From the NCBI GenBank assembly GCA_027013165.1, contig JALUXV010000170.1:1-64000 (forward strand): a stretch of 64,000 nucleotides of DNA, written 5' to 3'. Position numbers and translations under genes: made by a program. Below are positions 10,521-23,061 of this stretch, one piece after another. Position 1 is the stretch's first letter. Each line of letters opens with the position of its first letter. The stretch comes from Alteromonadaceae bacterium. Its GTDB lineage: Bacteria; Pseudomonadota; Gammaproteobacteria; Enterobacterales; Alteromonadaceae. The notes below the pieces were generated by a model, which was not told where the DNA came from, did no database searches, and was given only the letters and a program-made list of their open reading frames with translations.

Positions 10521-10522
10521 AT

Positions 10523-11137
10523 CTACTCATCACTTTCTTTCATCTCTAAACTCAACCAGTGATTTAATACACCTTCTAGTTCGGGTAAACCATGTCGGTT
10601 TAATGATGAGAAAGTATGCACTGTTACATCACCCATAAATGCTAACGCCGCTTCGCGAGCCATAAGTAATTGTGCTTTGCGTTTGCCAGACTTTAACTTG
10701 TCGGCCTTAGTTAGAAGTGCTAGTACGGGTATGCCTGCATCTACCGCCCAATGGATAAGATCTTGATCGAGGTCTTTGAACGGATGACGAATATCCATTA
10801 AAACTACCAAGCCTTTTAGCGATTTTCTTTTTTGCAGATATTCACCCAACGAAGCTTGCCACTTCTTTTTCATCGCAATGGGTACTTGCGCAAATCCATA
10901 TCCAGGTAGGTCGACTAATCGCTTGTCTTCTTCAAGCTCAAACACATTGATCAATTGGGTACGCCCAGGGGTTTTACTTGTGCGGGCTAGGTTCTTTTGT
11001 CGAGTTAACGTATTTAATGCACTGGATTTACCCGCATTAGAGCGGCCAGCAAAAGCCACTTCTATTCCTGAATCATTTTTGAGATGCCTGATATCAGGTG
11101 CACTAATAAGAAATTTTGCTTTAGTGTAATACGACAT
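10523..11137 (-). CDS. engB: Ribosome biogenesis GTP-binding protein YihA/EngB
   Basis: Essential TrmE-Era-Septin-type GTPase needed for late 50S assembly. G1 [16 protein letters not shown] (about residues 29-44), a switch region with [10 protein letters not shown]3 [11 protein letters not shown], and G4 TKADKL are all present. 204 aa is close to the E. coli protein (210). It is convergent with spf and divergent from the cytochrome c4 gene, the usual polA-spf-engB-cyc arrangement. Confidence 0.97.
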   Translation of the reverse strand: MSYYTKAKFLISAPDIRHLKNDSGIEVAFAGRSNAGKSSALNTLTRQKNLARTSKTPGRTQLINVFELEEDKRLVDLPGYGFAQVPIAMKKKWQASLGEYLQKRKSLKGLVVLMDIRHPFKDLDQDLIHWAVDAGIPVLALLTKADKLKSGKRKAQLLMAREAALAFMGDVTVHTFSSLNRHGLPELEGVLNHWLSLEMKESDE

Positions 11138-11311
11138 ATAGTCTTACTCCGTACGCATCACTAACCTAAAATAAATCCTTTTTAATGATCTAAACTAAGG
11201 TAAAACCATAGTTTTATTATGGAATAGGTTTTTCTGACGCGTTAAATGTGTAAAATACGCATGATATCACGTATATCGCGCGAGCCGTTGGATCCATTTA
11301 AGAGATTTATT

Positions 11312-11935
11312 ATGAAAAAACTGTGTTTGTTGTTTTGTATGTCTTTAGGTTTATCTGCCACAGCCATGGCAGAAGGTAATGCTGAAGCAGGTCAAGCTAA
11401 GTCAGCTGTTTGTGCCGCATGTCACGGTATGGACGGTAACAGCATGATTGATATTAACCCTAAGATTGCTGGCCAGCACGAGAACTATATCGTGAAGCAG
11501 TTGCAAGAGTTTAAGTTAGCTTCTCAAACAGGTGGAGAAGAAGGCCGCAATAACGCAGTAATGAACGGTATGGCTGCACCACTTTCTGAACAAGATATGC
11601 TCGACCTTGCTGCTTACTTCTCAAGCCAAACAGCAAAACCAGGTGAAACTCCAGAACAGTATGTAGATGCCGGTCGCGCACTTTATCAAGGCGGTGACGA
11701 AGCTCGTGGAGTCACAGCATGCATTGCATGTCATGGTCCACAAGGTAATGGAATGGGCTTGGCAGGCTTCCCAGACATTAGTGGTCAGCATGCAGCATAC
11801 ACCGCAGCACAACTCAAAGCCTTTAGAGAAGGCAGCCGTCATAACGATATGAACGGTATGATGCGTGATATCGCAATGAAATTAACCGACGAAGATATCG
11901 AAATTTTATCTAACTATATCGCGGGCTTACACTAA
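11312..11935 (+). CDS. Diheme cytochrome c4
   Basis: Periplasmic electron carrier that donates to terminal oxidases in related bacteria. The start chosen is the ATG at 11312, which gives a clean signal peptide (MKKLCLLFCMSLGLSATAMA, cut before EGNAEAG); an upstream in-frame ATG at 11246 would add 22 polar residues. Two covalent heme sites are seen, CAACH (34-38) and CIACH (137-141), each followed by a Met-containing segment (NAVMNGMAAPL, NGMMRDIAMKL) that supplies the axial ligand. The two-fold internal duplication of about 100 residues is typical of c4. Confidence 0.95.
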   Translation: MKKLCLLFCMSLGLSATAMAEGNAEAGQAKSAVCAACHGMDGNSMIDINPKIAGQHENYIVKQLQEFKLASQTGGEEGRNNAVMNGMAAPLSEQDMLDLAAYFSSQTAKPGETPEQYVDAGRALYQGGDEARGVTACIACHGPQGNGMGLAGFPDISGQHAAYTAAQLKAFREGSRHNDMNGMMRDIAMKLTDEDIEILSNYIAGLH

Positions 11936-12020
11936 AAAGCTTAATTATTAGTCGATTTTGTTAATACGGTGTAACAAAAAAGGTTGTATTCTTTATACTT
12001 TCGTGTAATCTATCGGCTTA

Positions 12021-12050
12021 GTTTGTAACCGTTTGCAAAACATTACAAAC
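12021..12050. promoter_or_regulatory. 30-bp nested palindrome, candidate operator
   Basis: GTTTGTAA at 12021-12028 is the inverse of TTACAAAC at 12043-12050, and the centre holds a second inverted element (TTTGCAAA, 12032-12039). In total 24 of 30 positions are symmetric. The right arm overlaps a possible -35 TTACAA (12043-12048), with TAATAA at 12066-12071 after 17 bp. The binding protein is unknown. Confidence 0.45.
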
Positions 12051-12076
12051 CTAGATAACGAATAATAATAAAAACA

Positions 12077-12264
12077 AACCGCATGGATGACGTTAAAAAT
12101 GATCAATGAAGATCAAAAACAACAATAAGCTCTGTGAATAAAAATAAAAAGTAGGGCAATCCACGGAAGTCAGCTACACATTGACGTGTAAATAACGGGA
12201 GAGGTGTCAAACGACACTCATACAAAACGAGGTGATGGTTAATAGCCATCGCCTTTTTTCTTTT
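12077..12264 (+). ncRNA. Candidate structured sRNA or attenuator leader
   Basis: A 340 bp gap between cytochrome c4 and a methyltransferase gene contains three successive hairpins: TACAC/GTGTA (12175-12190), GTGTC/GACAC (12204-12217) and GGTGATGG/CCATCGCC (12231-12253). The last is followed by T6-C-T4 and has the form of a rho-independent terminator. A possible promoter lies at 12043-12071, giving an RNA of about 185 nt. It does not resemble a known riboswitch or sRNA class that I recognise. It may be an independent sRNA or a leader that attenuates the next gene. The 5' end is a guess. Confidence 0.45.
12231..12264 (+). terminator. Intrinsic terminator 12 nt before a start codon
   Basis: An 8-10 bp stem (12231-12240 with 12244-12253), 3-nt loop, then TTTTTTCTTTT. 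The downstream ATG is at 12276, too close for a separate promoter, so the next gene needs read-through or antitermination, or has a later start. Confidence 0.75.
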
Positions 12265-12275
12265 CTAGTACGCTT

Positions 12276-12923
12276 ATGTATTCACTAACCTGCCCCTTAT
12301 GCCTTCTCAAGTTTGAAAGTGTTAATGTATTCTTTCAAGACAAGAAACGTAGTTATCATCAATGTCCTCAGTGTAGTCTTGTGTTTGTTCATCCAGATGA
12401 ACGGCTTACCCCAGAGCAAGAACTCAAAGAATATAGACTTCATGAGAATCATATAGATGACGAGGGTTATAGGAAGTTCTTAAACCGAGCGTTAACTCCA
12501 CTGCTATCTACGATTGACTCTTTCACCAACGCACTCGATTTTGGATGCGGTCCAGTGCCACTACTCGCTATGATGCTCAAAGAGCACGGTTTACAGACTA
12601 GTATTTACGACCCCTTTTTCTTTCCCTCTCGCGACGTGTTAGATAAAACCTATTCTTTAATCACCTGCACCGAGGCAATTGAACACTTCCACTACCCACA
12701 TAAAGAATGGTCACTGTGGCAATCTTTAATTGAGTCAGGTGGTGTTATTTTGGTAATGACTAAACGGGTGATAAACCAAGACCGATTCAAACAATGGCAT
12801 TATAAAAACGACCCCACCCATGTGTGTTTTTTTAGCGAAGACACTTTTCGATATTTAGGTCTAAAATATCAGTATGACGTTCAGTTCCCAACGAATGACG
12901 TTGTATTGATGAAGAAGCTTTAG
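12276..12923 (+). CDS. Class I SAM-dependent methyltransferase with zinc-ribbon-like N-terminus
   Basis: Predicted SAM methylase of unknown substrate. The N-terminus has two CxxC pairs (CPLC at residues 5-8, CPQC at about 29-32) like a small zinc ribbon. The methylase core follows: ALDFGCGPVPLLAMML (motif I), SIYDPFFFP, and LITCTEAIEHFHYPHKEW, the pattern of UbiE/SmtA-like small-molecule methylases that carry an N-terminal Zn motif. 215 aa. No Shine-Dalgarno sequence precedes the ATG, and a terminator hairpin ends 12 nt upstream, so expression may be conditional. The exact substrate cannot be told. Confidence 0.8.
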   Translation: MYSLTCPLCLLKFESVNVFFQDKKRSYHQCPQCSLVFVHPDERLTPEQELKEYRLHENHIDDEGYRKFLNRALTPLLSTIDSFTNALDFGCGPVPLLAMMLKEHGLQTSIYDPFFFPSRDVLDKTYSLITCTEAIEHFHYPHKEWSLWQSLIESGGVILVMTKRVINQDRFKQWHYKNDPTHVCFFSEDTFRYLGLKYQYDVQFPTNDVVLMKKL

Positions 12924-12975
12924 CAAATACAGGTTATAATATGGGACTGTTAAGTTAAGTAATGTGTCTCTTGTT

Positions 12976-13488
12976 ATGGCAACCAAAAGTAAAAAATCAC
13001 GAAAAATAGGCCTTATAGGCGTTCGTAAAGATCCCGATCGTAAACCAGGTTCACATCGCAATAATGATGCACGCCCCAAAAAACACAAGGGCAAACCAGC
13101 AGGCACGCGTAACAATGTTGAGCAGCCATCCAAATCGGTTGGTAGAAAACAAGAAAATAGAGATCCTCGATTAGGCAGTAAAAAGCCTATTGCTTTGGTT
13201 AAAGTAGAAACGCCAACAGCGTCTGCTCAACCACAAAAACGAAAGTATGCCACCCCAGCGCAAGAACTAGCGGCATTAGAAGCAGACCAGCGCCTTGCAT
13301 CACTGCTAGACAAACTCGACGACGACAAACCACTCACTAAAGAGCAACAAGCGTATGTTGACGAAAAGATGGCACGACACCGTATCCTGTGCGATTTGCT
13401 TGGAATTGTAGAGGTAGATGATGAGGAAGAAGAAAACGATCCATTCGACTCTCTCGACGCTATTGATATGGAAGACTTCAAAGATTAA
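12976..13488 (+). CDS. yihI: Der GTPase-activating protein YihI
   Basis: Stimulates the GTPase Der (EngA) and so tunes 50S assembly. The highly basic, disordered N-terminus (KSKKSRKIG, KKHKGKPAGTRNN), the DPRLGSKKPI motif (about residues 57-66) and the acidic C-terminus (EVDDEEEENDPFDS) match E. coli YihI in order. I prefer ATG 12976 (170 aa); GTG 12964 would add four residues and neither has a strong ribosome site. It sits with engB and the DUF2489 gene, as in other gammaproteobacteria. Confidence 0.9.
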   Translation: MATKSKKSRKIGLIGVRKDPDRKPGSHRNNDARPKKHKGKPAGTRNNVEQPSKSVGRKQENRDPRLGSKKPIALVKVETPTASAQPQKRKYATPAQELAALEADQRLASLLDKLDDDKPLTKEQQAYVDEKMARHRILCDLLGIVEVDDEEEENDPFDSLDAIDMEDFKD

Positions 13489-13522
13489 CTCAGTCAACGG
13501 TTTAACTTTTTAGAGTACCCTT

Positions 13523-13984
13523 ATGCCTTGGATCTATCTTGCAGTGTGTTTTGCTGCACTTATTATTATTGGACTTAGTTTTTACGCTGGACGCTTGTTG
13601 TTTTTACTTAAGCAGCAAAAAGAGCGTCAAAACAACGTACGTAATACGCGTATTTACAACATTAGTGAAAGTGTTCACGTGATTGCCATGGCAATGGAGC
13701 AACAACAGTGTGAATTAAGCGAAGGGGTTATTCGTATCGTTAATTTGCTCAATGCACTACCCATCGATCCTCAGCCCGATTTCAAAAACACCTACCCGCA
13801 CACCCATGCTCTGTTTATTGCCATTAGTGGCTTCGCCACATTAGACGATAGAAAGAAGTTATCTAAGAAAGAGAAACGCAAACAAGATATGGCGCGGGAA
13901 CAGATAGAATCAGAGTTTGAGTCGAATGTTTTAAGCGAACTCCCCAGTATTAAAGCCTACAGTGCAGAATTGATGAAAGGGTAG
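13523..13984 (+). CDS. DUF2489 family membrane-anchored protein
   Basis: A 153 aa protein with one N-terminal membrane helix (about residues 3-25, IYLAVCFAALIIIGLSFYAG) and a mostly helical, charged cytoplasmic part (RVNARNTR-like basic stretch, KKLSKKEKRKQD). Length, topology and position directly after yihI fit the DUF2489 family of gammaproteobacteria. No function is known and no catalytic motif is visible. It lies 34 bp after yihI, probably cotranscribed. Confidence 0.7.
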   Translation: MPWIYLAVCFAALIIIGLSFYAGRLLFLLKQQKERQNNVRNTRIYNISESVHVIAMAMEQQQCELSEGVIRIVNLLNALPIDPQPDFKNTYPHTHALFIAISGFATLDDRKKLSKKEKRKQDMAREQIESEFESNVLSELPSIKAYSAELMKG

Positions 13985-14001
13985 ACTCCTGTCTACTCTT
14001 T
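13976..14001. terminator. Hairpin between convergent genes
   Basis: An 11-bp stem (13976-13986 with 13991-14001; core GTAGAC/GTCTAC, loop TCCT) spans the stop of the DUF2489 gene and ends 1 bp before the tag stop codon on the other strand. Flanking AAAG/CTTT pairs suit a bidirectional terminator, though the U-tracts are short. Confidence 0.55.
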
Positions 14002-14002
14002 C

Positions 14003-14578
14003 CTATTTTCTAGCAAGCTTACCCACCTCATGATAACAAAAGCATGTCTTAGCATGGTCGTTCACCATACCTACGGCCTGCATGAAAGCATAGCAAATCG
14101 TCTCTCCAACAAAAGTAAAGCCCCGCTTTTTTAGGTCTTTCGACATCTTTTTTGCAACAGAGGCACACACCTCTTGGTTACCTTCGACCTCTCCCGGAAT
14201 GGTTTTTCCCTCAGTGAACGCCCAAATATAGTCACTAAAAGATTGCTTCTGTTCAATTGATAAGTACGCCTTCGCATTTTTAACGATTGCGTTTAGCTTG
14301 AGTCTATGCCGAATGAGTCCTGCATTTGTCATCAGTAGTTCCACATCGTCTTCGGTCATCTCAACAATTTTAGAAGGCAAAAAGTCAAAGAAGGCGGCTT
14401 CATAGTTTTTTTGTTTCTTGAGTACAGTTATCCAAGAAAGCCCTGCTTGCTGCCCCTCTAAACATAGTTTTGCGAAAAGCTGCTGGCTGTCTTCCACTGG
14501 TCGCCCCCACTCCTTGTCATGATATTTTTGATACAAAGGGTCTTCACTCACCCAGTTGCACCTGGTCACTTTATTCAT
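14003..14578 (-). CDS. tag: DNA-3-methyladenine glycosylase I
   Basis: Base-excision repair enzyme that removes 3-methyladenine. Family marks: RCNWVSEDPLYQKYHDKEWG at the N-terminus (Cys7 and His20 are zinc ligands by family analogy), LEGQQAGLSWITVLKKQ with the conserved Glu, and the C-terminal zinc segment HAKTCFCYH. 191 aa, near E. coli Tag (187). It is read convergently with the DUF2489 gene and divergently from glyQ. Confidence 0.95.
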   Translation of the reverse strand: MNKVTRCNWVSEDPLYQKYHDKEWGRPVEDSQQLFAKLCLEGQQAGLSWITVLKKQKNYEAAFFDFLPSKIVEMTEDDVELLMTNAGLIRHRLKLNAIVKNAKAYLSIEQKQSFSDYIWAFTEGKTIPGEVEGNQEVCASVAKKMSKDLKKRGFTFVGETICYAFMQAVGMVNDHAKTCFCYHEVGKLARK

Positions 14579-14727
14579 GTGTTCTCACTTAGCGATTTTG
14601 CGCTTAAACCTTCTAGCATTATTCCTCAATAGATGCTGCATTTTCATGTATTACATCTACATACTACCCTTCACAAAATGTATACTATGCATCTTTTTTA
14701 TACCGTTAACCAATAAGCAGCGAATGT

Positions 14728-15636
14728 ATGCAGAAATACGATATTAAAACCTTTCAAGGGTTAATCCTCGCGCTACAGGATTATTGGGCTCGTCAGGGCT
14801 GTGTCATCATCCAACCTCTCGATATGGAAGTTGGTGCGGGCACATTTCACCCGATGACATTTCTTCGCTCTCTTGGCCCTGAGCCAATGAGCAGCGCTTA
14901 TGTACAACCATGCCGTCGCCCAACTGATGGACGTTATGGTGAAAACCCCAATCGTTTACAGCACTACTATCAGTTCCAAGTAATGCTCAAGCCCTCTCCA
15001 GATAATATTCAGGAGTTATATTTGGGCTCGCTTAAAGAGCTTGGCTTCGACCCTCTTACACACGATATACGTTTTGTAGAAGACAACTGGGAATCGCCAA
15101 CGTTAGGCGCATGGGGTCTAGGTTGGGAAGTTTGGCTTAACGGTATGGAAGTAACTCAGTTTACTTATTTCCAGCAAGTAGGTGGGCTAGAGTGTAAACC
15201 AGTTACCGGTGAAATCACCTACGGTCTAGAGCGTTTAGCAATGTACGTTCAAGGGGTAGATTCTATTTATGATCTTGTATGGACAGACGGCCCATTGGGC
15301 AAAGTCACCTACGGTGACGTATTCCATCAAAATGAAGTAGAACAATCAGCCTATAACTTTGAGCATGCGAACGTTGATGCACTTTTCAGAACCTTCGACG
15401 AGTGTGAGGCGGAAAGCCAAAAACTTATCGAACACAACTTGCCATTACCTGCCTACGAACAAGTAATGAAGGCGTCTCATGCATTTAATCTGCTTGATGC
15501 GCGACACGCTATTTCGGTAACAGAACGTCAAAGATACATTCTTCGCGTACGCACATTAGCAAAAGCATGTGCTGAAAGTTACTACAATGCCCGTGAAGCA
15601 CTTGGCTTCCCATTATGTAAGAAGGAGGCTAAATAG
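14728..15636 (+). CDS. glyQ: Glycine-tRNA ligase alpha subunit
   Basis: Class II synthetase catalytic subunit of the bacterial (alpha2 beta2) glycyl-tRNA synthetase. It opens [20 protein letters not shown] and shows the class II motif region [20 protein letters not shown] (about residues 63-82) and [12 protein letters not shown]. 302 aa is standard. The stop codon TAG shares its last base with the GTG start of glyS, and a strong ribosome site (AGGAGG) lies inside the end of glyQ. Confidence 0.98.
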   Translation: MQKYDIKTFQGLILALQDYWARQGCVIIQPLDMEVGAGTFHPMTFLRSLGPEPMSSAYVQPCRRPTDGRYGENPNRLQHYYQFQVMLKPSPDNIQELYLGSLKELGFDPLTHDIRFVEDNWESPTLGAWGLGWEVWLNGMEVTQFTYFQQVGGLECKPVTGEITYGLERLAMYVQGVDSIYDLVWTDGPLGKVTYGDVFHQNEVEQSAYNFEHANVDALFRTFDECEAESQKLIEHNLPLPAYEQVMKASHAFNLLDARHAISVTERQRYILRVRTLAKACAESYYNAREALGFPLCKKEAK

Positions 15637-17708
15637 TGCTTACTCAAAACTGTTTAGTAGAATTAGGAACTGAAGAACTTCCACCTAAGGCACTTAAAAA
15701 TCTAGGTGAGAGTTTTGCGGTACAGATTCAAGCAGCCCTTGAAACGGCAGATTTAAGCTTCGAATCGGTTGAGTGGTATGCAGCCCCTCGCCGTCTTGCA
15801 GTTCGGGTTAGTGCCCTTGCTGAAAAACAGGCAGATAAAGTCGTTGAGAAACGAGGCCCTGCGGTAGCTGCAGCATTTGATGCCGACGGTAACCCCACAA
15901 AAGCCGCATTAGGCTGGGCTCGTGGTAATGGCATAGAGGTTAGCCAGGCAGAACGCTTAGTAACAGATAAAGGCGAATGGTTGCTTCATAAAGCTGAGGT
16001 TGCAGGTAAGTCTGTATCAGCACTGCTCGGTGATATTATTAACCAAGCTATTAGCAAGCTACCTATTCCTAAGCCTATGCGCTGGGGTAGCAACAGTACT
16101 CAATTTATTCGCCCGGTGCATACCTTGACCGTACTTTACGGCAGTGACATTGTACCTGTAACCGCACTAGGCCTTTCTAGTGATAGAGTACTTCAAGGGC
16201 ATCGTTTTCACGGCGACGGTCGCGTTGAACTTGACCACGCTGATAGCTACCTTGATACCTTGCAGTCTCAATATGTGCTTGCAGATTTTGAAGCGCGTAA
16301 AGCAAAAGTCAGTGAAGGCTTGTTAAGCGCAGCGGCTAAACTATCGCTTACCGCCGACTTCGATGATGCCCTATTAGAAGAGATTGCTTCACTGGTAGAG
16401 TGGCCAGTTATACTTCAAGCTAGCTTCGATGAGTCGTTCCTTGAAGTTCCTAAAGAAGCACTGATCTACACCATGAAAGATGACCAAAAGTATGTTCCTC
16501 TACTGGACAGCAATGGAGCCCTTTCTAACACTTTCTTATTTGTAAGTAACATTGAGAGTCGCGACCCTATTCAGGTTATTTCAGGTAACGAAAAGGTTAT
16601 TCGCCCTCGCCTAGCTGATGCTGAGTTCTTCTTTAATAGCGACAAAAAAGCAACATTAGAAAGCCGTTTAGACAAACTTTCTACCGTACTTTTCCAAAAG
16701 CAATTAGGAACACTTAAAGAAAAATCAGAACGTATTTCTGCACTAGCCGCATTTATTGGCGAGCAGATTGGTGCTGATTCAGCGCTTGCAGCACGTGCAG
16801 GTTTACTTGCTAAAACAGACTTAATGACCAACATGGTCATGGAATTCCCTGACGTTCAGGGTGTCATGGGTAAGTACTACGCGCTAAATGATGGTGAGAA
16901 CCCTCAAGTGGCTAATGCGCTTTACGAGCAATACTTCCCCCGCTTTGCCGGCGATGCGGTTCCTTCCGATACAGTTGCTGCAAGTGTAGCACTTGCTGAT
17001 AAGCTCGACACACTAGTAGGTATTTTCGGTATTGGCCAATTACCCAAGGGTGACAAAGATCCATTCGCGCTTCGACGTGCGGCTATCGGTGCTATTAGAA
17101 TCATAACCGAGCAATCTTTAGCACTAGATTTAGAAGAACTAGTTACTAAAGCCATTGAGGTTTATGGTGACAAGCTAACTAATAGCGATACCCAAACTCA
17201 GGTTGTAGATTTTGTGTTGGGTAGGTTTGTAGCCTTCCTTCAAGACAAAGGCATAGGCACAGATGTTATTCAAGCAGTAGCGTCTCGCCGCCCTACTCAG
17301 CCTACCGATTATATGGCTCGTATTTCTGCGGTAGATAGCTTTAAGCTTGCCCCAGAAGCAGAAGCTTTAGCAGCAGCAAATAAACGCGTTGCTAATATAC
17401 TCGCTAAACAGAGCCTTGTTATCAGCAATAGTGTAGATGAAGCACTTCTTGTAGAAGACGCTGAAAAGGCATTATTTGAAGCACTATCTGCGGCTAATTC
17501 TGTAGTTACCGAAAGTCTTCAATCAACAGATTACTCACGCATACTTACTACATTGTCTACGTTGCGCGACGTTATCGATAACTTCTTTGACAATGTGATG
17601 GTAATGGCAGACGATGAAGCCATTAAAGCAAATCGTTTGGCATTGCTCCAATTGCTTCGAGGCTTATTCCTAACCACAGCTGACGTTTCATTGTTAGCTA
17701 AGAGTTAG
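15636..17708 (+). CDS. glyS: Glycine-tRNA ligase beta subunit
   Basis: tRNA-binding and HD-domain-containing beta subunit of glycyl-tRNA synthetase. It opens [17 protein letters not shown], the family signature, and continues with GLRWGSN-like [30 protein letters not shown] and a C-terminal anticodon-binding-like region. 690 aa equals the E. coli size (689). The GTG start overlaps the glyQ stop by one base, with GAAGGAGG upstream, so subunit synthesis is coupled. Confidence 0.98.
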   Translation: MLTQNCLVELGTEELPPKALKNLGESFAVQIQAALETADLSFESVEWYAAPRRLAVRVSALAEKQADKVVEKRGPAVAAAFDADGNPTKAALGWARGNGIEVSQAERLVTDKGEWLLHKAEVAGKSVSALLGDIINQAISKLPIPKPMRWGSNSTQFIRPVHTLTVLYGSDIVPVTALGLSSDRVLQGHRFHGDGRVELDHADSYLDTLQSQYVLADFEARKAKVSEGLLSAAAKLSLTADFDDALLEEIASLVEWPVILQASFDESFLEVPKEALIYTMKDDQKYVPLLDSNGALSNTFLFVSNIESRDPIQVISGNEKVIRPRLADAEFFFNSDKKATLESRLDKLSTVLFQKQLGTLKEKSERISALAAFIGEQIGADSALAARAGLLAKTDLMTNMVMEFPDVQGVMGKYYALNDGENPQVANALYEQYFPRFAGDAVPSDTVAASVALADKLDTLVGIFGIGQLPKGDKDPFALRRAAIGAIRIITEQSLALDLEELVTKAIEVYGDKLTNSDTQTQVVDFVLGRFVAFLQDKGIGTDVIQAVASRRPTQPTDYMARISAVDSFKLAPEAEALAAANKRVANILAKQSLVISNSVDEALLVEDAEKALFEALSAANSVVTESLQSTDYSRILTTLSTLRDVIDNFFDNVMVMADDEAIKANRLALLQLLRGLFLTTADVSLLAKS

Positions 17709-17741
17709 AGTTAGCGTTAGTTGCAACTAAAGCAATTATTA

Positions 17742-17768
17742 AAGCCCAACGTTTGTTTGGGCTTTTTT
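17742..17768 (+). terminator. Intrinsic terminator of glyQS
   Basis: AAGCCCAA (17742-17749) and TTGGGCTT (17757-17764) form an 8-bp stem followed by more T (to 17768). It sits 34 bp after the glyS stop and 27 bp before the lipoprotein gene. Confidence 0.85.
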
Positions 17769-17794
17769 ATGTTTTTTAAAAAGGAATTCTCGTC

Positions 17795-18235
17795 GTGACC
17801 AAATATATTGTTGCTCTTGTACTTGGCGTGTTAATTACCGGATGCACGTCTAGCTCATCATTATCTGGTCGTACTAATGCTACGCCAGTCAACTTCACTA
17901 CCTTGTACCTTCGTGGTTCATTTAACTGGTGGGAGGCACTTCCTGCTTATAAATTTACGCCGTTAGACGACACTCAATGGACGGTTGATATTGAGTTAAT
18001 AGCAGACGGCCAACCATACGATTTTAGGCTTTCTGACGCTAATTGGACACCCACACAGAGCTGCGGTGCAATGATTAAGAGCCAGCCAGTAATGTTAGGC
18101 ACTCAATCTGTCCTCACCTGTAAGCAATCATCTCAGACCCTACAATTCACCCCTACTGTCACAGGCTTCTATCGCTTTCAAATCAGCCAGCCCAAGAATG
18201 GTGAAGTGCTTCTCACTGTGTCTCGTATTCGCTAG
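17795..18235 (+). CDS. Lipoprotein with glycogen/starch-binding-like (early-set) domain
   Basis: A 146 aa predicted lipoprotein: signal peptide with lipobox LITGC (Cys17), then one beta-rich domain that contains LYLRGSFNWWEALPAYKF and WTVDIELIADGQPYDFRLSD. The RGSFNxW pattern followed by an alternating strand motif and a Trp near DANWTP resembles the CBM48/AMPK-type or pullulanase-N2-type early-set domains that bind alpha-glucans. Family assignment is by motif only. GTG 17795 has AAGGAATT upstream. It follows the glyQS terminator and precedes a bidirectional terminator, so it is likely its own unit. Confidence 0.65.
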   Translation: MTKYIVALVLGVLITGCTSSSSLSGRTNATPVNFTTLYLRGSFNWWEALPAYKFTPLDDTQWTVDIELIADGQPYDFRLSDANWTPTQSCGAMIKSQPVMLGTQSVLTCKQSSQTLQFTPTVTGFYRFQISQPKNGEVLLTVSRIR

Positions 18236-18250
18236 TCAAAATTTTCCTAT

Positions 18251-18290
18251 AAAAAAACCGGTATCATTTCTGATACCGGTTTTCTTCTTT
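18251..18290. terminator. Bidirectional terminator between lipoprotein gene and gyrB
   Basis: ACCGGTATCA (18257-18266), loop TTTC, TGATACCGGT (18271-18280), flanked by A7 on the left and TTTTCTTCTTT on the right, so both convergent genes get a stem plus U-tract. Confidence 0.9.
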
Positions 18291-18306
18291 CAGTTCTGTT
18301 TAAGCG

Positions 18307-21824
<3,518 letters not shown>

Positions 21825-21930
21825 TTGCTTATTACTAGCATTCTAAGCTACTTAAAGCGAAGTGGGTGCACACTTATTGTACACCCACCGAAAAATATAA
21901 TATTGTTAAGCACTGGATTATATCTGTACT

Positions 21931-23031
21931 CTACAAACGCATAGGCATAATGACGTATAGCGCAGCGTCATCTGAAGCATCTTCAATCAGCGCACTAGCA
22001 TTGGCATCTGACATGCTTAGCTTAACTTCGTCTGAGCCCAACGCATTGAGTACATCGATAAGGTAAGCAACGTTGAAACCAATCTCTAAGTCACTTCCCT
22101 CGTAATTAATATCAACGATCTCTTCCGCTTCTTCCTGCTCGGGGTTATTCGCCGTAATCTTAATTTCACCCGACGAAAGGTTTAAACGAACGCCTCGAAA
22201 CTTTTCATTGGAAAGAATGGCTGCACGAGAAAATGCGTCTTTCAGTACCGCTTTGCTTGCCAAAATCTCTTTGTCACCGTCTTTTGGTAGCACACGACGA
22301 TAATCAGGGAAACGGCCGTCAACAAGCTTACTAGTAAAAATAAAGTCATTCGAAAATAGGCGTAAGTGGTTAGCGCCAATTTGAATTTTAAGAGACTTAT
22401 CCTCTTCACCAATAAGACGAGAAATTTCCAACACACCCTTACGAGGAATAATTACCTGACGAGACGGCAACGCTGTGTCATAGGTTAAACGACACAGTGC
22501 AAGACGGTGTCCATCAGTAGCAACGGTGCGTATGGTGGTGTCTTCGGTTTCAAGAGACATACCATTCAAATAATAACGAACATCTTGTTGCGCCATTGAA
22601 AAACTGGTGGCATCAATCAGTCGTTTTAAGTTGCTACATGAAATTTCAAACTCTACCTCTCCTTCCCAATCTTCAAGATTTGGATAATCAGAAGCTGACA
22701 AGGTAGATAAGGTATAACGACCGCGCCCTGCTCGAATAAGCGCTTTATTACCGTCAACTGAAAAAACTATGTCTGTACCATCCGACAACCCCCGAATGAT
22801 ATCGAAGAGTTTTTTTGCGGGTACGGTGATTTCACCGTCTACAGACTCGCCTTCTAGCTTTACGCTTGAAATTAGCTCAACTTCTAAGTCGGTACCTGTA
22901 AGCCAAAGGGCACCTTCACTTACCTTGATAAGTATATTAGATAGAATTGGCAAGGTGTGACGACGCTCGATAGCGCCAGACACCAATTGAAGAGGTTGTA
23001 AAAACGTTTCGCGGCTTATGGTAAATTTCAT
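21931..23031 (-). CDS. dnaN: DNA polymerase III beta sliding clamp
   Basis: Ring-shaped processivity clamp. The 366 aa length, the opening MKFTISRETFLQPLQLVSGA and the C-terminal segment ALYVIMPMRL (the hydrophobic pocket and C-terminal MPMRL shared with E. coli) identify it. Three clamp domains are expected of about 120 residues each. It lies 30 bp downstream of dnaA and upstream of recF in the same leftward operon. Confidence 0.99.
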   Translation of the reverse strand: MKFTISRETFLQPLQLVSGAIERRHTLPILSNILIKVSEGALWLTGTDLEVELISSVKLEGESVDGEITVPAKKLFDIIRGLSDGTDIVFSVDGNKALIRAGRGRYTLSTLSASDYPNLEDWEGEVEFEISCSNLKRLIDATSFSMAQQDVRYYLNGMSLETEDTTIRTVATDGHRLALCRLTYDTALPSRQVIIPRKGVLEISRLIGEEDKSLKIQIGANHLRLFSNDFIFTSKLVDGRFPDYRRVLPKDGDKEILASKAVLKDAFSRAAILSNEKFRGVRLNLSSGEIKITANNPEQEEAEEIVDINYEGSDLEIGFNVAYLIDVLNALGSDEVKLSMSDANASALIEDASDDAALYVIMPMRL

Positions 23032-23061
23032 CGCTTTGCTATCTCGCCTCTAAAAGTCATT

